Notes under the pieces: model-generated | Told to the model about the DNA's origin: nothing | What the model saw: the letters and a program-made list of their open reading frames with translations, nothing else | Database searches by the model: none | Part shown: positions 1-5,186 of the stretch, in pieces | How the letters are laid out: the number at the start of each line of letters is the position of its first letter | How positions within the stretch are numbered: position 1 is the stretch's first letter | DNA from: Phycisphaeraceae bacterium | Lineage (GTDB): Bacteria > Planctomycetota > Phycisphaerae > Phycisphaerales > Phycisphaeraceae | Direction: 5' to 3' | Assembly (NCBI GenBank): GCA_020850375.1 | Contig: JADZET010000215.1 | Location: forward strand, 1 to 5,404 | DNA length: 5,404 bases | Made by a program: the position numbers and the translations under genes

Positions 1-369
1 CCCGGCTGCGGCGCGATCGTCGCCATGCTCGAGTCGGCCAGCGGCGTCAAAGCCTTCAGCCCCGGCAAGCCCAGCCCGATCATGATGCGAGCAGCCCGCA
101 AGGAGCTGGGCCTGACCGCCGACCAGACCGTCATGATCGGCGACACCATGGAGACCGACATCCTCGGCGGCGTGCAGATGGGCTACAAGACCATCCTCGT
201 CCTCTCCGGCGGCACCAAGCGCGAGGACCTGGAGCGATACGCCTACGGCCCGGACAAGATCGTCGGCTCCCTGGCTGACCTCGACCCCGACGCCCTGGAG
301 GCGGAGTTCTCCAAGCGAGGGCCCGGCGCGCCGACGCCCGAGGACTCGCTCCTCGGCGCCGCGGCGTGA
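1..369 (+). CDS. NagD-like HAD superfamily (class IIA) sugar/nucleotide phosphatase, C-terminal part
   Basis: The gene is cut by the left edge; 122 codons and a TGA stop are visible. The frame is open from base 1, so the ATG at 25 is internal. The visible part is the end of a HAD subclass IIA phosphatase. GKPSP (visible residues 22-26) supplies the motif III lysine, and GDTMETD (47-53) is the motif IV acidic pair that binds Mg2+. TILVLSGGT follows, which is the usual run after motif IV in NagD-type proteins. The nucleophile motif and the cap would lie upstream of the window. Known members hydrolyse phosphate from small metabolites such as UMP, glycerol-phosphate or sugar phosphates; the substrate cannot be read here. 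It ends 30 bp before anmK on the same strand, so a role beside amino-sugar recycling is plausible but inferred. The C-terminal 20 residues are low-complexity and probably disordered. Confidence 0.9.
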   Translation, partial: PGCGAIVAMLESASGVKAFSPGKPSPIMMRAARKELGLTADQTVMIGDTMETDILGGVQMGYKTILVLSGGTKREDLERYAYGPDKIVGSLADLDPDALEAEFSKRGPGAPTPEDSLLGAAA

Positions 370-399
370 GCGGCGCCGGCGGTGGTATCCTGATGACCG

Positions 400-1545
400 A
401 TGGACTCGGCCCACACCACCGCTGCGCCCGCCAAGCGCCAGATCCTCGGCGCCATGACCGGCACGAGCCTGGACGGCCTGGACGTGGCATTGGTCGAGGT
501 CCACGGTCACGGCCTGGACATGACCGCGCGCTGCCTGCACCATGCGCAGTACCCGCTGGGCCCATTGGCCGGCGATCTGGCGGAGCTGGCCGGCGGCAAG
601 GCGGTCACGCCGCTGGAATTGGCCCGCGTCGCCCGCAAACTCGGCGAGCTGCACGCCCAGGCCATCGCGGATTTCCTCGGTCACCACCGTCACACCTCGC
701 CGTGCCTGGTCGCCGCGCACGGCCAGACGCTCTGGCACGCCCCGGCCGAGCACGTGAGCATGCAGCTTCTCGACCCCTGGCCGATCGTCCGCCGGCTGAA
801 CCTGCCGGTGGTCTACGACCTGCGTCAGGCCGACCTCGCCGCCGGGGGGCAGGGTGCGCCCATCACGCCGCTGGCCGACTGGATCCTCTTCCGCGATCCA
901 AAGGAGCACCGCCTGGTCGTCAACCTCGGCGGGATCTGCAACGTGACATACCTGCCCGCCGGTGGACCACCCGAGACAGTCCGCGGCGAGGACATCGGCC
1001 CCTGCAACCTGATGATCGACGGCGTGGTGCGGGCGATGTTCCCCGATCAGCCCTTCGACCGTGATGGCCGGATCGCCGCGACGGGTCAGCCACATTCGAT
1101 CCTCGGCGAGTGGGTCATGCAATCACCCTTCTTCACCCGGCCGCGCCCGCGCACGACCGGGCGCGAGGACTACCCCCCGGGCTGGGCGGCGGAGCTGGCG
1201 TGCAAGGCGACGCCACTGATGCCGCCGGCCGACGTCGTCGCCTCGGCGGTGGAAGTCGTGGCCAATCGGATTATCCAGTCGTGCCCCGCCGACGCCAAAC
1301 CCCTGCGGATCATCCTCGCCGGTGGTGGGGCGAAGAACCCCGTGCTTGTGCAGCGCATTGCCGACCAGGCGGCCAACCTGGGCCTGGTGACCACCAGTCC
1401 CGGCATGGGCGTGCCCGTTGACGCCCGCGAGGCGGCGGAGTTCGCCGTGCTCGGGGCCCTGTCGCAGGACGGCGTGCCGATCACGCTCGCGGGGGTCACC
1501 GGCGCGGACCGGCCCGGTCGGGCGGGCGCGTGGGCCTACCCTTGA
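400..1545 (+). CDS. anmK: 1,6-anhydro-N-acetylmuramic acid kinase
   Basis: This cytoplasmic enzyme opens the 1,6-anhydro ring of anhydro-MurNAc and phosphorylates it with ATP, giving MurNAc-6-phosphate for MurQ. The 381-residue length fits the family (E. coli about 369). Visible motifs of the sugar kinase/actin-like fold are GAMTGTSLDG (17-26, phosphate binding), HGQTLWH (107-113), GGQGAP (149-154), NLGGI (175-179), DIGPCN (198-203, whose aspartate matches the catalytic base described for AnmK), GREDY (254-258), GGGAKNP (308-314) and DAREAAEF (341-348). The start is well fixed: an in-frame TGA lies at 394-396, directly before the ATG, and the next methionine falls inside the first motif. The RBS is weak; only GGTGGT at 381-386 is seen, which suggests translation coupled to the upstream phosphatase gene. 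An oddity is GPCN where E. coli has GPGN. The stop is immediately followed by a REP doublet. Confidence 0.96.
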   Translation: MDSAHTTAAPAKRQILGAMTGTSLDGLDVALVEVHGHGLDMTARCLHHAQYPLGPLAGDLAELAGGKAVTPLELARVARKLGELHAQAIADFLGHHRHTSPCLVAAHGQTLWHAPAEHVSMQLLDPWPIVRRLNLPVVYDLRQADLAAGGQGAPITPLADWILFRDPKEHRLVVNLGGICNVTYLPAGGPPETVRGEDIGPCNLMIDGVVRAMFPDQPFDRDGRIAATGQPHSILGEWVMQSPFFTRPRPRTTGREDYPPGWAAELACKATPLMPPADVVASAVEVVANRIIQSCPADAKPLRIILAGGGAKNPVLVQRIADQAANLGLVTTSPGMGVPVDAREAAEFAVLGALSQDGVPITLAGVTGADRPGRAGAWAYP

Positions 1546-1620
1546 GTAGGGCACGCATCCTGCGTGCCAAGCATGGACGACCAGAACGCATCCCTTTGGC
1601 ACGCAGGATGCGTGCCCTAC
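1546..1620. repeat. REP doublet (REPIN-like) perfect 25-bp inverted repeat
   Basis: Arms 1546-1570 and 1596-1620 are perfect reverse complements separated by 25 bases. Each arm is itself a mini-palindrome. GGCACGCA (1550-1557) and TGCGTGCC (1561-1568) form an 8-bp stem with a 3-base loop, mirrored at 1598-1605 and 1609-1616. Each unit starts on its outer side with GTAG (1546-1549, and on the other strand 1620-1617), directly abutting the stem. GTAG plus a short hairpin is the known layout of REP elements recognised by REP-associated tyrosine transposases (RAYTs), and two such units in inverted orientation make a REPIN. The element begins on the base after the anmK stop and ends 5 bases before the murQ RBS. 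In RNA it could form one 25-bp hairpin. There is no T-run after it, so it is not a standard intrinsic terminator; it may stabilise upstream mRNA or damp read-through. Genome-wide copy number cannot be judged from one copy. Confidence 0.85.
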
Positions 1621-1625
1621 AGTGC

Positions 1626-1630
1626 AGGAG
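1626..1630 (+). promoter_or_regulatory. Ribosome binding site of murQ (AGGAG), deciding the start
   Basis: AGGAG lies 5 bases past the REP doublet. Seven bases downstream (1631-1637) comes ATC at 1638-1640, in the murQ frame. No ATG, GTG or TTG occurs in frame between 1611 and the conserved N-terminus, so this site argues for initiation at the ATC. Confidence 0.65.
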
Positions 1631-1637
1631 ACCGGCC

Positions 1638-2573
1638 ATCGACGCACCACTCCCTGATCGCGGACATCTGCTGACCGAGGCCCGTCTGGCCGACTCGGCG
1701 AACCTCGACGCGCTGAGCACGGCCGACGTGCTGGCGGTGATGAACGATCAGGACGCCTTGATCCCGGCCGTGCTGCGTGCGGCCATCCCTGCGATCGCGG
1801 GCCTGGTCGACGCTGTGGCCGCGGGGATGAATCGCGGCGGCAGGCTGATCTACGTCGGCGCCGGCACGTCGGGCCGCCTGGGCGTGCTCGACGCCTCGGA
1901 ATGCCCGCCGACGTTCTGCACCAGCCCGCGCCAGGTCGTCGGCATCATCGCCGGCGGTGATCCCGCCCTTCGCCGCAGCAGCGAGGGCAAGGAGGACGAT
2001 CCCCAGGGCGCCGTGCCCGAGCTCGAGACGCTCGAGATCGACGATCGCGACACGGTCATCGGCATCGCCGCCGGCGGGACGACGCCCTACGTCCACGGCG
2101 CGCTGCAGCACGCCAAGGCACAGGGCAGCACGGTGGGCCTGATCACCTGCGTCCACGCCGACGCCGTGCAGGATCTCGTCGCGGAACTTCCGGGGCCGGG
2201 GCTGCACCTGATCGCGTTGCCCGTCGGCCCGGAGGTCGTCACCGGCTCGACGCGCCTCAAGGCCGGCACCGCCACCAAGCTCGCCCTGAACATGATCTCG
2301 ACGGCGACGATGGTCCGACTGGGCAAGGTCTGGGGCAACCTGATGGTGGACCTGCGCGCCACCAACGCCAAGCTCCGCGACCGAGCCGCGCGGATCCTGA
2401 TGAGCCAGACCGAGCTGTCGCGGGACGCCGCGCTGAGCCTGCTCAACGAGGCCGGCGGGAACGTCAAGCTCGCTCTCGTCATGGCCCTGGCCCGCTGCGG
2501 GATCGAGGACGCCCGCCGCCGGTTGGAGGCCGCAGGGGGTCAGCTGCGGCTCGTTCTCGGACCGCCGCGTTAA
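1638..2573 (+). CDS. murQ: N-acetylmuramic acid 6-phosphate etherase
   Basis: MurQ cleaves the D-lactyl ether of MurNAc-6-phosphate to GlcNAc-6-phosphate and D-lactate in the cytoplasm, the step after AnmK. The protein is a SIS-domain etherase. Numbering from the proposed start, the N-terminal family segment DRGHLLTE is at 7-14, GAGTSGRLG at 74-82, and LDASECPPT at 84-92, where E88 aligns with E. coli E83. EGKEDD is at 116-121, where E119 aligns with E. coli E114; both glutamates are catalytic there. GPEVVTGSTR, KAGTATKLALNM and GNLMVDLRATN follow. The length of 311 fits (E. coli 298). The start is unusual: the RBS-matched codon is ATC at 1638. Other possibilities are ATG 1608 (321 aa) or TTG 1596, both inside the REP doublet and poorly served by an RBS, and GTG 1530, overlapping anmK. 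The enzyme assignment is firm; the first codon is not. It is probably co-transcribed with anmK. Confidence 0.93.
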   Translation: MDAPLPDRGHLLTEARLADSANLDALSTADVLAVMNDQDALIPAVLRAAIPAIAGLVDAVAAGMNRGGRLIYVGAGTSGRLGVLDASECPPTFCTSPRQVVGIIAGGDPALRRSSEGKEDDPQGAVPELETLEIDDRDTVIGIAAGGTTPYVHGALQHAKAQGSTVGLITCVHADAVQDLVAELPGPGLHLIALPVGPEVVTGSTRLKAGTATKLALNMISTATMVRLGKVWGNLMVDLRATNAKLRDRAARILMSQTELSRDAALSLLNEAGGNVKLALVMALARCGIEDARRRLEAAGGQLRLVLGPPR

Positions 2574-2701
2574 GGCGCTATCCGCAACCTCCAAATGCCT
2601 TTTCTGTGAAGCGGGGTAAGGTACGCTGCTCGATGTCTCTACAAGCGGTTCATTAGCCTGCAATCAATGCAAGAAGGGCCACTAAAACAGATACAAAACT
2701 C
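2574..2701. other. Intergenic stretch after murQ, no gene recognised
   Basis: This stretch is less GC-rich than the flanking operon. I see no clear terminator hairpin with a T-run for the murQ transcript and no supported gene. One frame contains a CxxC and a second CxxC before a stop, but it is interrupted by a TAA at 2617-2619 and has no evident start. Confidence 0.5.
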
Positions 2702-2729
2702 TTGACAGAGGGTTGCCGCTCGGTATAGT
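2702..2729 (+). promoter_or_regulatory. Sigma70-type promoter for the PEP-CTERM protein gene
   Basis: The -35 box TTGACA (2702-2707, 6/6) and the -10 box TATAGT (2724-2729, 5/6) are separated by 16 bp. The sequence just upstream is A-rich. Transcription would start near 2736, giving a leader of about 143 nt before the ATG at 2879. It lies between murQ and the next gene, so that gene is probably an independent unit. The evidence is motif matching only. Confidence 0.7.
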
Positions 2730-2743
2730 CGGCGACGGAGGGT

Positions 2744-2773
2744 GAGGAAGCGGGTTCTTGGCCGCTCTTCCTC
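2744..2773 (+). other. Leader hairpin upstream of the PEP-CTERM gene
   Basis: GAGGAAGCGG (2744-2753) pairs with CCGC (2762-2765) and TTCCTC (2768-2773), giving 10 bp with a 2-base bulge and an 8-base loop. It sits at the start of the predicted untranslated leader. No T-run follows, so it is not a terminator. It could stabilise the mRNA or have no function; it matches no riboswitch I recognise. Confidence 0.4.
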
Positions 2774-2866
2774 CCAGGTGAAGTCACTATTCGTTCCCCT
2801 CGGCCGCTGTGGCTGGGTTGGAGGAGGTGTTCTGCAGTCTAAGTTTCTTAACCATCTGTTCTGCAC

Positions 2867-2872
2867 AAGGAG
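2867..2872 (+). promoter_or_regulatory. Strong ribosome binding site (AAGGAG)
   Basis: AAGGAG is placed 6 bases before the ATG at 2879 and fixes the start of the PEP-CTERM protein gene. Confidence 0.85.
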
Positions 2873-2878
2873 AGGGAG

Positions 2879-3847
2879 ATGAAAGCCGGGTATCTGTCAT
2901 TGTGCGTGGTGATGGCATGTGCTGTGAGCTCGAGCGCCTCGGCCTTATTGTCAGACAACATCATTCAAGATGGAGACTTTGAGAACCTGTCGGGCCTGAA
3001 GCTGGCCGACTCGCCCCGGACGCTGGAGGAGATGTACGCAGGCACCAATCCCGTCCGCTCCTGGCAGTTCCATCCGGGCGGCATCGCGGCGGAGAACGCC
3101 GGCGGGTACGTGATCGGTCAGCCGTTCAGTGATCTGGGCAAATGGATCGGGGAGTGGGGCATCAACACCGCGTCCAATCCGCGTTCCCCGGAGACCATTC
3201 CGTCCATGGTCAACCGCTCGATCGTGCAGCGCGACGGTCAGCCCACGGGCATCATGGAGGGCGCAGGGTTCCGCAGTTGGGTCACACAGGTCGTTACCGC
3301 CCCAGTGGGGCACACCGCCGGCCCCGCAGTCATTGACTTTGATTACTGGTTCAATCAATGGGAAACCAACCCGGGCGATGCCGATAGCATCTTCCACGTG
3401 TGGGTTGGAGGCCTTAATCAGGCGGATTTGCCCACCTGGCAGGACCGTGCCGGGCCCCTCTGGGGCGGCGAGACCACTGACTCGAATTGGACGAATCTGG
3501 CCCCACTCTGGGACAGTCCGGACTGGAACACCTGGGGATGGAACGGCATTGGCGCGGACAAGCCCGACGTCGGCTCCCAGGGACTGCAGTGGCATATCTT
3601 CTCGATGACCAACCCCGCCGAAACTACCTTCAACATTGCCACGCCCTACGACTACTACTACATCTCCGTATGGCAGTGCGTCTATGCCGAGGCGCATCCG
3701 TATTTCTGGCTGTATGGCGGCAAGCCCACTGACCGTATGGCCGTGGCCATCGACAACGTCTCATTGCAGGTGTCGGTGGTGCCTGAACCTTCCGTCGCGA
3801 TCCTGTCGGCTGTCGGGATGTTGGCCATACTGAGGCGTCGGCGATAG
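2879..3847 (+). CDS. Secreted tryptophan-rich PEP-CTERM anchored protein, function unknown
   Basis: The 322-residue product has a Sec signal peptide: MK, a hydrophobic stretch, then A-S-A at 20-22 with likely cleavage before L23. At the C-terminus VPEP (301-304), a hydrophobic run (305-318) and RRRR (319-322) form the tripartite PEP-CTERM signal, which is processed by an exosortase in known systems, so the mature protein is probably exported and surface- or matrix-associated. NIIQDGDFEN (28-37) and AIDNVSL (290-296) resemble the first and last strands of jelly-roll, carbohydrate-binding-like domains, so residues 28-297 may be one such domain; this is inferred. Tryptophan is very abundant (17 residues), with a cluster at 204-221. 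Only one cysteine lies in the mature part. The start is supported by AAGGAG (2867-2872) 6 bases upstream. Codon use looks less GC-biased than the neighbours, as expected for a lineage-specific or acquired gene. I do not recognise a specific function. Confidence 0.88.
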   Translation: MKAGYLSLCVVMACAVSSSASALLSDNIIQDGDFENLSGLKLADSPRTLEEMYAGTNPVRSWQFHPGGIAAENAGGYVIGQPFSDLGKWIGEWGINTASNPRSPETIPSMVNRSIVQRDGQPTGIMEGAGFRSWVTQVVTAPVGHTAGPAVIDFDYWFNQWETNPGDADSIFHVWVGGLNQADLPTWQDRAGPLWGGETTDSNWTNLAPLWDSPDWNTWGWNGIGADKPDVGSQGLQWHIFSMTNPAETTFNIATPYDYYYISVWQCVYAEAHPYFWLYGGKPTDRMAVAIDNVSLQVSVVPEPSVAILSAVGMLAILRRRR

Positions 3848-3852
3848 CGGAT

Positions 3853-3887
3853 CGGCCGCAATCACAGGCCGCTGAACGTCGTGGCCT
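3853..3887. terminator. Possible hairpins in the 38-bp convergent gap
   Basis: Two short GC hairpins are possible between the converging genes: CGGCC (3853-3857) with GGCCG (3867-3871), or AGGCC (3866-3870) with GGCCT (3883-3887). They are mutually exclusive, only 5 bp each, and lack T-runs. A bidirectional stop is needed here functionally, but the sequence evidence is weak. Confidence 0.25.
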
Positions 3888-4983
3888 ATTCGAGCCTGCC
3901 GCCGAAGACCGTGTCGAGCACGGCCTTGGCGTCCTTCCCCATCCACTGCTCGATCTCCGCCACCACCCGGTCGGAGGCCTCCTCCACGGCCCGCCAGCTC
4001 TCGTCGAGCGGCTCGGCATGGATGCGGACCTTGGTGCGGATGAACCGCTGATGCAGCGCGTTGGCCACCTGCTGAGCGAAGAAAGCCACGGCCACGGCCT
4101 TGAGGTCGGCCCCCGGCGGGGCGGCGGGATGCTCCTGGCCGCGACGCAGCGCCAACGCCCCCCCGACCTTGATCTGCGAGGTCGTGGCCCTGTCCTCCAA
4201 CGAGGTCAATTCCACCGTGGCCAGCTCATCCGAGTCCTCGATCACCACCACCCGCTCGTGGTCCGGGCAGACCTGCATGACGTAGTCGGTGTCGATCGTC
4301 TGGATGAGGTAGACGTCCTTGCGCTGCGGGCTGACCATCAGCGGGTGCAGGTAGAAGCACCGGCCGAGGATGCCGTCCCGGCCGACGCGCCAGTACAGGT
4401 GCGAACACATGCGGTTGTAGTCCGGGCTCTCCCAGAACATCGACTCGGTGAAGGGGTGCACGTGGTCGAGGATCAGCCGGGCGAACCGGCGCGGCGGCAC
4501 CGCCAGGGTCAGCCCGCCGTCCGTGGCCATGTCGCGCAACGCCGGCCAGGCCGTCTCGCGCACCAGCCGGATGCCCATCACCATCACCGCCTGGGCCCCG
4601 TCGTCGATCCGCCGTCGGCCCGCGTCCATGGCCCCGGCGCTCAGGAGGCTGTCGGGCGAAAGGATGCACAGCGCCCGGCCGCTGTCGTAGGCGCTCTGGA
4701 TGGCGTGGTTGTGGCAGGCGGTCAGGCCGCCGTACCTACCCTTGGCCAGGTCGAGCTGCTCATTGACGATCAGCCGGACCGGCATGAGCTTCTGCAGCGC
4801 CGCGTAGGCCGGGTGGGCCGTGATCACCGGCACGTCGCGCGGCACGGTGTAGAGGTGGTAGACCGACCCGTCCCCCGCCAGGGCCGGCAGATTCCCCTCC
4901 GCCAGGCTCGAGGGCAGGCTTACCTCGAGCAACTGCCGCACATACTCCGCTCCCCACGCGACGTTGACGATCACGAAGTCCAT
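3886..4983 (-). CDS. Putative glycosyltransferase-like protein, uncharacterised family
   Basis: The 365-residue product has no signal peptide and no clear membrane segment, so it is probably cytoplasmic. It begins with a short beta-strand (DFVIVNVAWG, 2-11) and SLPSSLAEGNLPAL (22-35). CHNHAI (90-95) and LSPDSLLSAGAM (108-119) follow, then a strand VMVMGIRL (133-140). This looks like the nucleotide-binding half of a GT-A type transferase, with PDS in the place of an acidic metal-binding motif. Further conserved-looking blocks are DHVHPFTESMFW (173-184), SHLYWRVGRDG (194-204), TIDTDYV (229-235) and IEDSDELATVEL (248-259). The C-terminal 70 residues look helical. I recall similar bacterial proteins annotated as glycosyltransferase-like, but cannot name a family or substrate. 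The frame stays open upstream to 5112, but I choose the ATG at 4983 because the family-like sequence begins there and AGGAGG (5000-4995) lies 11 bases upstream. It converges on the PEP-CTERM gene. Confidence 0.7.
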   Translation of the reverse strand: MDFVIVNVAWGAEYVRQLLEVSLPSSLAEGNLPALAGDGSVYHLYTVPRDVPVITAHPAYAALQKLMPVRLIVNEQLDLAKGRYGGLTACHNHAIQSAYDSGRALCILSPDSLLSAGAMDAGRRRIDDGAQAVMVMGIRLVRETAWPALRDMATDGGLTLAVPPRRFARLILDHVHPFTESMFWESPDYNRMCSHLYWRVGRDGILGRCFYLHPLMVSPQRKDVYLIQTIDTDYVMQVCPDHERVVVIEDSDELATVELTSLEDRATTSQIKVGGALALRRGQEHPAAPPGADLKAVAVAFFAQQVANALHQRFIRTKVRIHAEPLDESWRAVEEASDRVVAEIEQWMGKDAKAVLDTVFGGRLE

Positions 4984-4994
4984 GCCGATGGCTT

Positions 4995-5000
4995 CCTCCT
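4995..5000 (-). promoter_or_regulatory. Ribosome binding site (AGGAGG) of the glycosyltransferase-like gene
   Basis: A perfect anti-16S match on the minus strand lies 11 bases before the ATG at 4983, somewhat far but usable. It argues against the longer frame starting at 5112, where no such site is seen. Confidence 0.6.
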
Positions 5001-5041
5001 GCTTGTTCAGTGCAGGTCGGATAATTGTCGCGGGCAGGTCC

Positions 5042-5073
5042 AAAAAAACACCATCCCAGCCCGGGCGGACTGG
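5042..5073 (-). promoter_or_regulatory. Hairpin and T7 tract in the leader of the minus-strand gene
   Basis: On the minus strand CCAGTCC (5073-5067) pairs with GGGCTGG (5062-5056), a 7-bp stem including one G-T pair with a 4-base loop. Seven bases later comes a run of seven T (5048-5042). This resembles an intrinsic terminator or attenuator, but the gap between stem and T-run is too long for a standard one. It lies about 60-90 bases before the ATG at 4983. Confidence 0.3.
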
Positions 5074-5119
5074 ATGAACTTGCCCATTTTCCCCTCGCCA
5101 CAAAGGATTCACCCCGCCG

Positions 5120-5152
5120 CGATTTTTTCAGCCGCTCTACTGCAAAAAATCG
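5120..5152. promoter_or_regulatory. T6/A6 palindrome abutting a promoter, candidate operator or UP-like element
   Basis: CGATTTTTT (5120-5128) and AAAAAATCG (5144-5152) are perfect 9-bp inverted arms. CAG (5129-5131) and CTG (5140-5142) extend them, with C5143 unpaired. The order T-tract then A-tract is the reverse of a bidirectional terminator, so termination is unlikely. The right arm ends at the base before the -35 box of the rightward promoter, placing its A6 tract where an UP element or an activator/repressor site would be. Confidence 0.5.
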
Positions 5153-5180
5153 TTGACCTCGGGCCGAACCGGACGATAAT
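5153..5180 (+). promoter_or_regulatory. Sigma70-type promoter reading rightwards out of the window
   Basis: TTGACC (5153-5158, 5/6) and GATAAT (5175-5180, 5/6) are separated by 16 bp, giving a predicted start near 5187. It points away from the minus-strand gene toward whatever lies right of 5404. Spacing and class match the promoter at 2702-2729. Confidence 0.6.
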
Positions 5181-5186
5181 CAGAAC

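Noticed and set aside
366..1064. + strand frame overlapping the start of anmK
   Set aside because: It overlaps anmK in another frame and gives an Arg/Pro-rich product with no recognisable motif.
1536..1550. CCTAC/GTAGG inverted pair around the anmK stop as a further REP copy
   Set aside because: Only five bases match, and the left part encodes the normal AnmK C-terminus; likely chance.
1546..1620. Intrinsic terminator after anmK
   Set aside because: The long perfect hairpin lacks a following T-run and has REP anatomy; the murQ RBS follows at once.
1123..2663. Long minus-strand frames opposite anmK and murQ
   Set aside because: They lie antisense to firmly identified genes, have low-complexity Arg/Gly/Ala-rich translations, and are typical shadows at high GC.
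2596..2685. A reading frame with CLFC and CNQCKKGH, like two halves of a zinc ribbon
   Set aside because: It has an internal TAA at 2617-2619 and no clear start. Four cysteines in 90 bases are too little to call a gene relic.
4984..5112. N-terminal extension of 43 residues on the glycosyltransferase-like protein
   Set aside because: It would cover the AGGAGG site and the T7 tract as coding sequence, has no RBS of its own, and its composition does not resemble the rest. The ATG at 4983 fits better.
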